From positions 1 to 12,694 of the forward strand of contig CAMWVK010000016.1 of the NCBI GenBank assembly GCA_947177675.1: DNA of 12,694 nt, written 5' to 3'. Shown here piece by piece: positions 1 through 7,131 of the stretch (position 1 is its first letter; each line of letters starts with the position of its first letter). This stretch comes from an uncultured Mucispirillum sp. (GTDB lineage Bacteria > Chrysiogenota > Deferribacteres > Deferribacterales > Mucispirillaceae). A model generated the notes under the pieces. The model saw nothing but the letters and a program-made list of their open reading frames with translations, searched no databases and was not told the DNA's origin. The position numbers were made by a program, and so were the translations under genes.

Positions 1-48
1 CTGTATATTTATACTGTTTGTTTCTTTATCTTTTATATTTTCATTCAT
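1..48 (-). CDS. 5' end of a further phage-operon gene, cut by the window edge
   Basis: An ATG at 48 on the minus strand is preceded by GGAG with an 8-base spacer. That ribosome binding site overlaps the stop codon of the upstream gene (TAA at 54-56). Sixteen codons are visible before the window ends (MNENIKDKETNSINIQ), which is hydrophilic and rich in Asn, Lys and Glu. In P22-like head operons, a scaffold, protease or coat gene usually follows the portal region, and a hydrophilic start would suit a scaffold-type protein. Too little is visible to assign a function. The spacing and the ribosome binding site make translation likely. Confidence 0.6.
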   Translation of the reverse strand, partial: MNENIKDKETNSINIQ

Positions 49-53
49 TTTTT

Positions 54-302
54 TTACTCCTTATTAAATGATTTATTTATCAGTATTTTTTTTGCATCTT
101 CTCCATGAGAAATGTCTCGCTTTATATCATCATCTATTTTCTTTATTATATAAGCCATACCATGCAGTTTTCTTATATTTTCACCCTTTTCTAAAAACAG
201 TAATATCTCTTTTTCATAAGTTTTTAAAAGCGGTAAAAGATATTCTGCTGCAAGTAGAGCTTTTTCGCCTTTTTTTATACGGCTTTTAAGAATATTGTCC
301 AC
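54..302 (-). CDS. Small phage protein downstream of portal, unknown function
   Basis: The preferred reading is 82 residues from a GTG at 302. It is preceded by AGCAGG six bases upstream and overlaps the end of the portal gene by 17 bases. The same frame is open back to another GTG at 332, giving 92 residues, but that codon has no convincing ribosome binding site. The product is mostly helical and rich in Lys, Glu, Leu and Ile, with no Cys, signal peptide or membrane segment. I do not recognise a family. Its place between portal and the next late gene, in the same tight operon, implies a virion-assembly or structural accessory role, which is inference only. It is also possible that translation depends on coupling to the portal stop. 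Confidence 0.65.
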   Translation of the reverse strand: MDNILKSRIKKGEKALLAAEYLLPLLKTYEKEILLFLEKGENIRKLHGMAYIIKKIDDDIKRDISHGEDAKKILINKSFNKE

Positions 303-2031
303 TTTGCACCTGCTCTCTAAGCCTGTCTGCACTTACTAGATAATTTTCTGTATCTTTCAACCCACTTTCTTCTAATATTTTTGCCATCAAGTTTCTTATA
401 CGCATATTGTCTGTTAAATTCCTAGGCTCACCTATTTCTATCATCATAGCAAGTGCATTATTTAACGCTCTGCGTCTTGTATCTTCCCGTCCGCTTGATA
501 AGGCTTGAGATATATTTAAATCAAAATCTATATCCTTTATATCCTGCGGATTTATTTCTATTGTGTCATTTAAAAGGCGGACAACCTGAACATTATCCAT
601 AAATCTTTGATTCTGATATACTAAAAACCTGTATGTTTCTTTTAAAGTTTCAGCAAAATTTAAAACAACAGCCTGCACCTGTGAGGCAGCTGATTCATAC
701 TTTATCACTGCTTCCGTTGCTGTCTGACTTTCAACAGATTGTTTCAAGCCATGTTTCATTTCACTTACACCTGTTATCTTTTGATTTTCCTTATCAAAAT
801 ATTCCACTAATGAAAATGAGTTCTCACTTATTACCTCAAAAGGCTCTGGGGCAAATATATTATTAATATCTGCACTATCCCGCACTGCCACATACTGCTC
901 ACTTGTTACCATTTGGGATGGATTAAGCAAATCATCTACTTTATAAAAAATCTTTCTGTTATTATTCCGCCTTGTATTTTCTAATATCTCCCTTATTAAT
1001 GCAGTCTTAATTATCTGGGTATTTTCAGAAAGCTCAGCAAGCCCTCTGCCTGCTATGCTGTCCATTGATAAAAAAGGTGCAAACACAAAAAAAGGATACA
1101 TTGAATAAGTATTTTCTTCTATTGATAATATTTGATTACCACAGTAAGTTATCACAACATCTTCTAGTAATCCGTCATTATCAATATCTATCCTGCCCCA
1201 GTATTCATTAAGCATATAAAGCTTTCTTGCCTTATTTTTATTACAATAAGATGAATACTGTGATTTATTTACATCATCATCTTCATAAGTAAAAACGCTG
1301 TCTTTTATTTTTGAGATATTTTTATATACTCCCTCTTTCTGCCTGCGGATTAAATAATCATAATTTACAAGCTTTCTATGTATTACATAATCTGCTTCCT
1401 GCAAAGATAATGCACTTGCATCAAATAAAAATTCACTATAAGGCAGCACTTCAAAAACAGGCTGATTTTTGCTGATATATGATGCTTTATATTGGACTCT
1501 GTATTTTTCTATACCCTGTATATATACTGGGCTTGATATTACATCAAAGCCTGCTTCAATTAATGACTGCATTTTGCTATATGATACTATCTCATCAATT
1601 TCTTTTTCCCCATACTCTTTTATCCATAATACTTTTAAGGCTGCACAGCCTGTTATAAGTGCATTTGTAATAAGCCGTGTAAATATAGTATGGTATGGGT
1701 TTTGTGCTGTTATCTGATAATTTAACAAAGCCTGCATTTTTGCTGCCTTTTCTTCATCTTCCCCACTTCTTGCCGTAACTTCCACAGGGTTAGATGAAAA
1801 AAGCAGCTTGTTTATATCTGGCATTAAAGCCCTTATTGTTACCAGCACATCACGGCTGATAAATGAACTTTCAGGCATTCTGTATTTTTTTGTATCTATC
1901 TTTTCACCATTATAAAGCTCATAATATTTTTTAAATTTAGGCTTTAAATGCTGGTTATAGTAACTTAAAGCCTGCTCTTTATCCTTTTTTATAATCTCTA
2001 AAATATCTTTATCTTCTAATTTTACTTTCAT
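286..2031 (-). CDS. Phage portal protein (P22-like family)
   Basis: This 581-residue protein is the likely portal, the dodecameric ring at one capsid vertex through which the terminase pumps DNA. It sits immediately downstream of the large terminase, the standard place for portal. The N-terminal part (about residues 50-140) fits P22-type portals: a segment around RDVLVTIRALMPDINKLLF, then a stretch rich in acidic residues and Ala (ARSGEDEEKAAKMQALLNYQ), then ITNALITGCAALKVLW. The C-terminal half is helical and polar, as expected for the stem and crown. The length is shorter than the 725 residues of P22 portal but within the range of related podovirus-type portals. The ATG at 2031 has AAGG nine bases upstream, and 15 bases separate it from the terL stop. 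No frameshift or internal stop is present, so it looks functional. Family assignment is by pattern and context, without a profile search. Confidence 0.8.
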   Translation of the reverse strand: MKVKLEDKDILEIIKKDKEQALSYYNQHLKPKFKKYYELYNGEKIDTKKYRMPESSFISRDVLVTIRALMPDINKLLFSSNPVEVTARSGEDEEKAAKMQALLNYQITAQNPYHTIFTRLITNALITGCAALKVLWIKEYGEKEIDEIVSYSKMQSLIEAGFDVISSPVYIQGIEKYRVQYKASYISKNQPVFEVLPYSEFLFDASALSLQEADYVIHRKLVNYDYLIRRQKEGVYKNISKIKDSVFTYEDDDVNKSQYSSYCNKNKARKLYMLNEYWGRIDIDNDGLLEDVVITYCGNQILSIEENTYSMYPFFVFAPFLSMDSIAGRGLAELSENTQIIKTALIREILENTRRNNNRKIFYKVDDLLNPSQMVTSEQYVAVRDSADINNIFAPEPFEVISENSFSLVEYFDKENQKITGVSEMKHGLKQSVESQTATEAVIKYESAASQVQAVVLNFAETLKETYRFLVYQNQRFMDNVQVVRLLNDTIEINPQDIKDIDFDLNISQALSSGREDTRRRALNNALAMMIEIGEPRNLTDNMRIRNLMAKILEESGLKDTENYLVSADRLREQVQSGQYS

Positions 2032-2046
2032 AACCTTATACCTTAA

Positions 2047-3483
2047 TTACCTTAACATAACTGAAGGCAGCTGCCTTTTATCTGCACGCACATTTCCTGC
2101 AAATGTTAATGCAAGAGCATCTGCACAATCTGGACTTGCAAGCCCCCGTTTTTTCATATCCTGCTTTTTCTCTAAAAGAATTTGTGCATTATCGCCCCTG
2201 AAATAATATTCTGGTCCTGCTAAATCTTCTTTTAAATCTGTATCATGAGGAATATCTGCCATTTTAAGCCAGTCTGCCATTAAACACCACATTTCAGCCC
2301 TTTTATTAATATATTTATCCTTTCTTTCTGGTCTGCCTGCAAAATCTATTCCCGTTACATTATAGCCCATCCATTTAAGCCTGTCATATACACCTGCACC
2401 TACTCCACCCATATCTATAAATACACCATCAGGCTTAAAATCATTTATCTCCCTGATTACTGCATCAGATACTTCAAGTGTATCAAGTGATGAGTATTTT
2501 TTCAAATCATATAGCTTTAAGCCCTGACGCCTTGCTATTACTGTTTTATCTTCACCAAACCTTGCCACATCTACACCTAATATCCTTGGAGCATGAATAT
2601 ATATGCTTTCTTCTATATTTCTTTCTGCTGCCGCTGTAATATCATCCCGCTTAATTAAAGATGCACTGCCACCAGACGGAAACTCGCCAAGCACTCTTAC
2701 TTTTACAAAATCGCTGTCTAAACCATAATCTTCCACCCACTTATTTATCTGCCTTTTATCTGTAATAGGCACTGTTCGGCTGTCTACTTTTTTAGTAATC
2801 CACCTGTGCCTAAACCTGCCAAAACATTCATAAAATCTGCCATCACTTCTTGTTGGGTTGCCAAAACATACAAAAAAGATTTGTGTGTCTTTATCTGTTA
2901 ATGCCCCCTCTGCTACTTCCCAAATGCAGGCAGGTATAGCTGATGCCTCATCAAATATGATTAATATTCTACCACCCTGATTATGCAGTCCTGCGAAGGC
3001 TTCTGGTCTGTGCTTGCTCCATGGGACTGCATCTATCCGCCATGTTTTTTCATACCTTTCATCACTGGAAAATATGGCAGTTTTGCTTACTTCAAACATA
3101 CTTTCCACAATAGAAAGCCTGTGCCATTTTGCAAGCTCTGCCCATGTTTTGCTTTTCAGCTGATGCTCTGTATTTGCAGTGATTACCCCCTTTGTGTTAG
3201 GTTTAGTTGATAATGCCCAGAGAGTAAGCCATGAAACAAGAGCACTTTTTCCTATTCCATGACCAGATGATACCGCTATCTGCACCGCTTCACTTAAACT
3301 GATTATGCCGTTTCTTAAATTTATCAGCACATCTTTCTGCCAGTCTAGTATGCTGTGATTTTTAAGCTCATCTTTACCCCATGGGAAAGCTGCCTGCACA
3401 AATAAAAGCGGGTCGCTTTCTGTGCAGGCTAAAATATATGCTAAATCATAAGCTGCAGCAGGTGTTGCATGCTTTTTACTCAT
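2047..3483 (-). CDS. terL: Phage terminase large subunit (ATPase and nuclease)
   Basis: This is the DNA packaging motor: an N-terminal ATPase drives translocation and a C-terminal RNase-H-like nuclease cuts the concatemer. Numbered from the ATG at 3483 (478 residues), Walker A is SSGHGIGKSA at about 72-81. Walker B is ILIIFDEAS at about 173-181, and a coupling motif FVCFGNPTR lies at about 204-212. The nuclease acidic residues sit in GVDVARFGED (about 303-312), FIDMG (about 355-359) and SPDCADALAL (about 450-459). All key motifs are present, so the enzyme looks active. An ATG at 3498 is in frame (483 residues) but has only a weak upstream site. The ATG at 3483 has ATGAGG nine bases upstream and overlaps terS by only 8 bases, so I prefer it. 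The subunit acts with TerS and docks on the portal encoded next. Confidence 0.93.
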   Translation of the reverse strand: MSKKHATPAAAYDLAYILACTESDPLLFVQAAFPWGKDELKNHSILDWQKDVLINLRNGIISLSEAVQIAVSSGHGIGKSALVSWLTLWALSTKPNTKGVITANTEHQLKSKTWAELAKWHRLSIVESMFEVSKTAIFSSDERYEKTWRIDAVPWSKHRPEAFAGLHNQGGRILIIFDEASAIPACIWEVAEGALTDKDTQIFFVCFGNPTRSDGRFYECFGRFRHRWITKKVDSRTVPITDKRQINKWVEDYGLDSDFVKVRVLGEFPSGGSASLIKRDDITAAAERNIEESIYIHAPRILGVDVARFGEDKTVIARRQGLKLYDLKKYSSLDTLEVSDAVIREINDFKPDGVFIDMGGVGAGVYDRLKWMGYNVTGIDFAGRPERKDKYINKRAEMWCLMADWLKMADIPHDTDLKEDLAGPEYYFRGDNAQILLEKKQDMKKRGLASPDCADALALTFAGNVRADKRQLPSVMLR

Positions 3484-3847
3484 CTGACTGAGCCTCATCT
3501 ATCAGCTTTCTAGCATTCTGCATAAGCTCTGCCATATCATCTTTGCCAGCACTTACCTTATCACTATAACCAAAACTGCATTTTAAGTTAAATATAACAC
3601 CAGTTGTTGCATAACTTTTATCTGTAAGCATATCAATCGCCTGACTTTCCATTCTAAGTTTAATACGGTTAATAACTGGTGCAAATTCTGGTTTTTTTTC
3701 AAGCTCTAAAAATTCGCTTTTATCCGCAAACCCCATGTAATATGATATACCAGCTATAGAGCAGGGCTTATTCTGCTCTTCCTGTTCTGCAAAATAGCTT
3801 TCTGCCATTTTTTCTAAATCTTTATGTGTTTTATATTTTTTATTCAT
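3476..3847 (-). CDS. terS: Phage terminase small subunit
   Basis: The product has 123 residues. It is the likely DNA-recognition subunit that binds the packaging site and loads the large terminase. The N-terminal half resembles the helical DNA-binding region of small terminases (PCSIAGISYYMGFADKSEF, about residues 28-46). The later stretch ATTGVIFNLKCSFGYSDK (about 80-97) matches the recurring small-terminase pattern of 'a(I/V)F.LK..fGy.Dk'. The last 25 residues are acidic and helical, as expected for contact with TerL. The ATG at 3847 has AAGGA six bases upstream. It is the first gene of the leftward packaging operon and overlaps terL slightly. The exact family was not verified, but position plus the FGYSDK motif makes the call fairly secure. 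Confidence 0.82.
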   Translation of the reverse strand: MNKKYKTHKDLEKMAESYFAEQEEQNKPCSIAGISYYMGFADKSEFLELEKKPEFAPVINRIKLRMESQAIDMLTDKSYATTGVIFNLKCSFGYSDKVSAGKDDMAELMQNARKLIDEAQSDE

Positions 3848-3880
3848 TATATTTCCTTAAATATTTTATTCTGCGTATGC

Positions 3881-3931
3881 TGTATAGTTAATATATACAA
3901 GAAAAAATAATCAGAGTGTCCGTTATGTCCA
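3881..3931 (-). promoter_or_regulatory. Candidate leftward promoter with overlapping inverted repeat (terS operon)
   Basis: Read on the minus strand, TGGACA (3926-3931) and TATTTT (3904-3909) are 16 bases apart and could be -35 and -10 elements; the -10 is poor. The predicted start point, near 3897, falls inside an inverted repeat at 3881-3899, TGTATA-N7-TATACA. A repeat overlapping the start point is a typical operator position. Phage late promoters often need an activator and match the consensus weakly, so both the promoter and the operator role are inference. Confidence 0.3.
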
Positions 3932-4028
3932 AAAAAGATAAGGAAATTAAGCATTAAGAGAATAAAATAGCATAAAAAGGCTGTTAAATTTAGAAACAAA
4001 ACTAATAATATATATCCTGATTTTGCAA

Positions 4029-4058
4029 TATTGAAAATGTATTTCTAATATTTCAATA
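4029..4058. repeat. Inverted repeat, 8-base perfect arms
   Basis: TATTGAAA at 4029-4036 is the exact reverse complement of TTTCAATA at 4051-4058, with a 14-base AT-rich loop between. No T-run follows directly on either strand, so it does not look like a terminator. It lies between the two divergent promoters and could be a binding site for a dimeric regulator or part of a recombination site. In such AT-rich DNA chance is also a fair explanation. Confidence 0.4.
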
Positions 4059-4107
4059 AACTATACGCATTTTTTTTAAAAATAAGGATGATATAAAATA
4101 TTTTTAC

Positions 4108-4136
4108 TTGATAATATACTTATTAAAATATATAAT
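4108..4136 (+). promoter_or_regulatory. Sigma70-type promoter for the secreted SUMF1-fold gene
   Basis: TTGATA (4108-4113) and a perfect TATAAT (4131-4136) are separated by exactly 17 bases. Transcription would start near 4143, leaving a leader of about 43 bases before the TTG start codon. This is one of the two best promoter matches in the window. A second TATAAT at 4146-4151 lacks a matching -35. Confidence 0.65.
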
Positions 4137-4174
4137 AACTCCTATTATAATATATTATGGATAGTATTTATTAC

Positions 4175-4179
4175 GGTGA
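4175..4179 (+). promoter_or_regulatory. Ribosome binding site that fixes a TTG start
   Basis: GGTGA at 4175-4179 matches the 16S anti-Shine-Dalgarno region and lies six bases before the TTG at 4186. No in-frame ATG is placed so well, so it decides the unusual start codon. Confidence 0.65.
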
Positions 4180-4185
4180 ATTGTT

Positions 4186-5106
4186 TTGATTAAAAAATTG
4201 CTAATATTACTTTGTCTTATTGTTATGCCGTTATATGCTGCTGCTTTTGATAAGCTTTCCTTTGTAGACAGCTACTCTGGTATTGAGTTTAAAAAACTTA
4301 ATAATAAAACTTTTTTAGCTGTTTATGAAGTGACTCAAGAACAGTGGTATAAAGTAATGAATACAGCTCCATTTTATTTTAATAAAGGCGGCTCTTATCC
4401 CGTAGAATCTGTTTCTATTGGTGATATTCAGAAGTTTTTAAATACATTAAATGCAGCAACACAGTCTAATTACAGGCTTCCAACAGTTGCTGAATGGAAA
4501 GAAGCAGTTGGAGAAATAAAAATTAATAGAGATGATGTATGCTCTTATGCTAATTTTTATGATATTTCATCTAATACAGTAAACCGATTTGGCAATGCTT
4601 ATTTTGAATGTGATGATAAATTTCCTAATACTGCACCTGTCGGCTCATTTGCAGCTAACAGCAAAGGTTATTATGATTTATTTGGCAATGTAAAAGAATG
4701 GCTCTGTAACTCAGAAAGCGACAGGACTAATACATGTGCTAATCTGCTTGGTGCTGCAAGCCTTGCTGTTGCTGGCGGCGGATTTAGTGACGGTCCTAAA
4801 GAAATGAGAAAAGTTGTAAAAGATGAAAGAACTTCTTTAAGATATGCAGGTCTTGGTTTCAGACTTGCAGTTGATGCTGTATCTATAAACCCTAATGCAG
4901 TTACTGATAATATTAATAAACCAGCTGTATTAGCACCAGTTACTACTGTTCCTGTTGCTCCAGTAGAAGAAAACACTCAAAGCACTCCACCATATTCTGC
5001 ACTGGATAACCAAAGAAATGATGTTACAAATAACCATGAGCAAAATAATCAAGACGAGCCTTTACCTGAAAGAAAATTTAAATTCCTGCCATTTTTAAGA
5101 GATTAA
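4186..5106 (+). CDS. Secreted protein with catalytically dead SUMF1/FGE-like fold
   Basis: The product has 306 residues and starts at TTG with GGTGA six bases upstream. Residues 1-20 form a Sec signal peptide (MIKK, hydrophobic core, then YAAA before F21); the Cys at 10 is not in a lipobox. The mature domain carries landmarks of the formylglycine-generating-enzyme sulfatase family: VYEVTQEQW (46-54), YRLPTVAEW (96-104), GYYDLFGNVKEW (161-172), a GGG loop (197-199) and GLGFRLA (222-228). The region after the GGG loop has no cysteine, whereas true FGE needs a cysteine pair there, so the protein is probably a binding or structural module. Cys 119, 142, 174 and 184 could form two disulfides. After residue 228 comes a Pro/Val-rich, then Asn/Gln-rich linker and a short tail, RKFKFLPFLRD. 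It is transcribed away from the phage genes and converges on dusB. It could be a host surface protein or a cargo gene carried at the phage boundary. Confidence 0.82.
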   Translation: MIKKLLILLCLIVMPLYAAAFDKLSFVDSYSGIEFKKLNNKTFLAVYEVTQEQWYKVMNTAPFYFNKGGSYPVESVSIGDIQKFLNTLNAATQSNYRLPTVAEWKEAVGEIKINRDDVCSYANFYDISSNTVNRFGNAYFECDDKFPNTAPVGSFAANSKGYYDLFGNVKEWLCNSESDRTNTCANLLGAASLAVAGGGFSDGPKEMRKVVKDERTSLRYAGLGFRLAVDAVSINPNAVTDNINKPAVLAPVTTVPVAPVEENTQSTPPYSALDNQRNDVTNNHEQNNQDEPLPERKFKFLPFLRD

Positions 5107-5131
5107 AAAATACATAACTTTACTTTGTTAT
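5105..5131 (-). terminator. Weak candidate terminator of the leftward dusB operon
   Basis: On the minus strand ATAAC (5127-5131) pairs with GTTAT (5114-5118) around an 8-base loop. A T-rich run, GTATTTTTT, ending at 5105 follows. One G-U pair can extend the stem. It lies about 17 bases past the dusB stop, the right place for the operon end. The stem is short and poor in G+C, so efficiency is doubtful. The 41-base gap between the convergent genes has no better hairpin for the plus strand. Confidence 0.35.
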
Positions 5132-5147
5132 ATTATATTCATCTATA

Positions 5148-6128
5148 TTAACAGTTGTAAAACTTTCTTATTAATACAAGTACTTCATCTATGCTGTTAG
5201 TTTTATATATATTTGTTCTAAAATCTGCTGCCATTTCAAACCCTTTGCAAAACCATACAGCAAACTTTTTTAATATATGCATATAATGGGTTTCTTTCAT
5301 CCCTCTGCCTAATGCATGCTCTAACATATAACCCCAAAGTTCTGTTAATAAAGTACCAATTTCATTTGGAGCTAAATAATTATATAAATCTGCATCACTG
5401 CATTTATCTTCTATAGCTTTAAATACCCATGGTGCTTTCATCATACTTCTTCCAAGCATAATGCCATCAACACCTGTTGCTTTCATTTCTTTATATGTAT
5501 CATAACCTGCCACACCACCATTGCCAATAATAGTGATTTGTGCCATATCTGCTATTTCCTGCAGTATATCAAGGCGGACTGTGCCTCCAAACATATCTCG
5601 TTTTGTTCTGCCGTGAACAACTAACGCATTAACACCTTCATTTTCTGCTATTTTTAAAATCTCTTTATATACAAGATTTTTCTGCTCAAGTCCTATGCGT
5701 ATTTTAATAGAAAAAGGCTTTTCTGTTGCATTTCTGATATTTGAAACTACAGCCTTTATTCTGCCTAAATCTCCAAGCAGTGAACAGCCTCCCCCCGCCT
5801 TTATTACTTTTTTTACAGGACAGCCCATATTTACATCAAAAGCATCTACCTGACATTCATTTTCTGCTACACGCACTGCTTCTGCATAATTTTCTGGCTT
5901 ACCCCCAAAAATTTGAAATACAAGTGGAGTATCTGTTTCTATTCTATCAAGGTATTCCATTGTTTCCTTATTTCTTCTTGCAAGCCCTTCTACAGAAATC
6001 ATTTCTGAATATATTATACCCTTAAAAAATTTACGAAGTATTCTTCTATAAGGTAAATGGGAATAACCTGCCAGCGGTGCTGCCAGCAGGTCATTTTTTA
6101 ATAAGTTTTCTTTAAAAAAATCTGACAT
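5148..6128 (-). CDS. dusB: tRNA-dihydrouridine synthase (DusB/NifR3 type)
   Basis: This 326-residue flavoenzyme reduces specific uridines of tRNA to dihydrouridine with FMN and NAD(P)H in the cytosol. Its TIM-barrel motifs are all visible. LLAAPLAGYSHLPYR (14-28) lines the FMN site. FQIFGG (71-76) follows, and then FDVNMGCPVKKV (97-108) with the catalytic Cys103. IKIRIG (141-146) contains the FMN-binding Lys142. VHGRTKRDMFGG (171-182) holds His172 and Arg174, and IIGNGG (200-205) and GIMLGR (222-227) bind phosphate. The shorter helical C-terminal domain from about 250 contacts tRNA. The length is normal for DusB. The ATG at 6128 shares its A with the tsaD stop codon (TAATG), so translation is probably coupled; no strong ribosome binding site is seen. 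The choice of DusB over DusA or DusC rests on overall pattern and is less certain than the enzyme class. Confidence 0.9.
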   Translation of the reverse strand: MSDFFKENLLKNDLLAAPLAGYSHLPYRRILRKFFKGIIYSEMISVEGLARRNKETMEYLDRIETDTPLVFQIFGGKPENYAEAVRVAENECQVDAFDVNMGCPVKKVIKAGGGCSLLGDLGRIKAVVSNIRNATEKPFSIKIRIGLEQKNLVYKEILKIAENEGVNALVVHGRTKRDMFGGTVRLDILQEIADMAQITIIGNGGVAGYDTYKEMKATGVDGIMLGRSMMKAPWVFKAIEDKCSDADLYNYLAPNEIGTLLTELWGYMLEHALGRGMKETHYMHILKKFAVWFCKGFEMAADFRTNIYKTNSIDEVLVLIRKFYNC

Positions 6129-7123
6129 TATAATAAACCAATACTATGCTTTGTATCATAGGCACTGCCCTTATAGTTTAAAAAATTTCTGAATTTATAA
6201 AACCTGTATGCTGTATAGGCTATCATTTCACCATTATCTGTGCACCTTGCAGGCTCTGGAAAATATACACTTACATTTTTAATATTTCCCGCTCTTTCAT
6301 TAAATACACGCCTTATTTCCTGATTTGCAGCAACGCCGCCGCCTACAACTATTTTATCCCTTTTAAAAAGAGATGCTGCCTGAAATGTTTTATCTGCTAA
6401 TGTTGATGCTACTGTCCATTGAAATGATGCTGCAATATCTTCATGAGAAAACTGCTCTTTCTGTATAGTGTTAATAACGGCAGTTTTTAAGCCACTGAAA
6501 CTAAACTTGATTTCTCCTTTAAAGGCTTTAGGAAATTTTACTACATTTCTATCACCTTTTTCTGCCAAATTTTGTATAAATATACCACCGGGGTATGGAC
6601 CACCCATAACTTTTGCAATTTTATCAAAAACTTCACCTGCTGCATCATCTATTGTTCTGCCAATAAGTGTAAAATTTAATGCCTCATCTACATCAAAAAT
6701 ATGAGTATGACCGCCAGAAACTATTAATGCTGTATATGGTGGGTTTAAATCTGGATATGAAAGCTCTGCTGCTAGAATATGTGCTGCTAAATGATGAACT
6801 GGCACAACTGGTTTATGTAGTGCATAGCCAAGTCCCTTAGCAAAAGAAACACCTACAAATAATGCACCAATAAGACCAGGTGCATTTGTAACACCTATAA
6901 TATCTAAATCCATACCTGTAATGGAAGATTCTTCTATTACTGCATGATATAAAGGCTCAATTTTCTGAATATGGTTGCGGGAAGCTACTTCTGGAATAAC
7001 TCCGCCAAATGCTGCATGTATATCTGCCTGAGAAAAAGTTTTACTGCATAATGTGCCTTTATCAGAAGAATATACTGCAATAGATGTTTCATCACATGAT
7101 GATTCTATACCTAAAACAATCAT
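6128..7123 (-). CDS. tsaD: tRNA N6-threonylcarbamoyladenosine transferase subunit TsaD
   Basis: This 331-residue essential enzyme transfers threonylcarbamoyl from the adenylate made by TsaC to A37 of ANN-decoding tRNAs, working with TsaB and TsaE. Its ASKHA-fold signatures are complete. These are LGIESSCDETS (4-14), the metal-binding VHHLAAH (109-115, with His111 and His115), VSGGHTH (135-141), FSFSGLKTA (207-215), VGGGVAAN (260-267) and CTDNGEMIAY (294-303, with metal ligand Asp296). The length is typical of bacterial TsaD. The ATG at 7123 has AAAGG five bases upstream, overlapping the stop codon of the deacetylase gene; only 8 bases separate the two. The stop overlaps the dusB start, which makes a two-gene tRNA-modification tail on an envelope operon. 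tsaB and tsaE are not in the window. Confidence 0.97.
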   Translation of the reverse strand: MIVLGIESSCDETSIAVYSSDKGTLCSKTFSQADIHAAFGGVIPEVASRNHIQKIEPLYHAVIEESSITGMDLDIIGVTNAPGLIGALFVGVSFAKGLGYALHKPVVPVHHLAAHILAAELSYPDLNPPYTALIVSGGHTHIFDVDEALNFTLIGRTIDDAAGEVFDKIAKVMGGPYPGGIFIQNLAEKGDRNVVKFPKAFKGEIKFSFSGLKTAVINTIQKEQFSHEDIAASFQWTVASTLADKTFQAASLFKRDKIVVGGGVAANQEIRRVFNERAGNIKNVSVYFPEPARCTDNGEMIAYTAYRFYKFRNFLNYKGSAYDTKHSIGLL

Positions 7124-7131
7124 AACAACCT

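Larger units (their letters stand above)
3848..4185. other. 338-base AT-rich spacer between phage module and secreted-protein gene
   Basis: The spacer separates divergently transcribed genes. It holds the candidate terS promoter and operator, an inverted repeat at 4029-4058, the promoter and ribosome binding site of the rightward gene, and a heptamer-spaced ATTAAG duplication at 3946-3958. I see no tRNA, no duplicated attachment core and no convincing reading frame. The only peptide frame with an ATG (3925-3957, 10 codons) is probably chance. Confidence 0.6.

Noticed and set aside
3925..3957. Ten-codon frame MSKKDKEIKH upstream of the secreted-protein gene
   Set aside because: Very short, poor ribosome binding site, no relation to flanking genes; chance is likely. 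A leader peptide or remnant cannot be excluded but nothing supports it.
4146..4151. Second TATAAT upstream of the rightward gene
   Set aside because: The hexamer 17 bases upstream (TTAAAA) is a poor -35, while TTGATA-17-TATAAT at 4108-4136 fits much better.
4671..4976. Open frame of 101 codons antisense to the secreted-protein gene
   Set aside because: It is a shadow of the sense gene, which has a signal peptide and family motifs; the antisense product shows low-complexity composition and no ribosome binding site was evident.
4186..5106. Possible variable protein of a diversity-generating retroelement, because of the C-type-lectin-like fold
   Set aside because: No reverse transcriptase and no near-repeat of the gene's 3' part is visible in the window, and the lectin-like domain is followed by a long linker, whereas variable regions usually end the protein.
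6068..6087. CTGCCAGC occurring twice, 12 bases apart, near the start of dusB
   Set aside because: It encodes the repeated Leu-Ala residues of the conserved LLAAPLAG motif, so coding constraint explains it.
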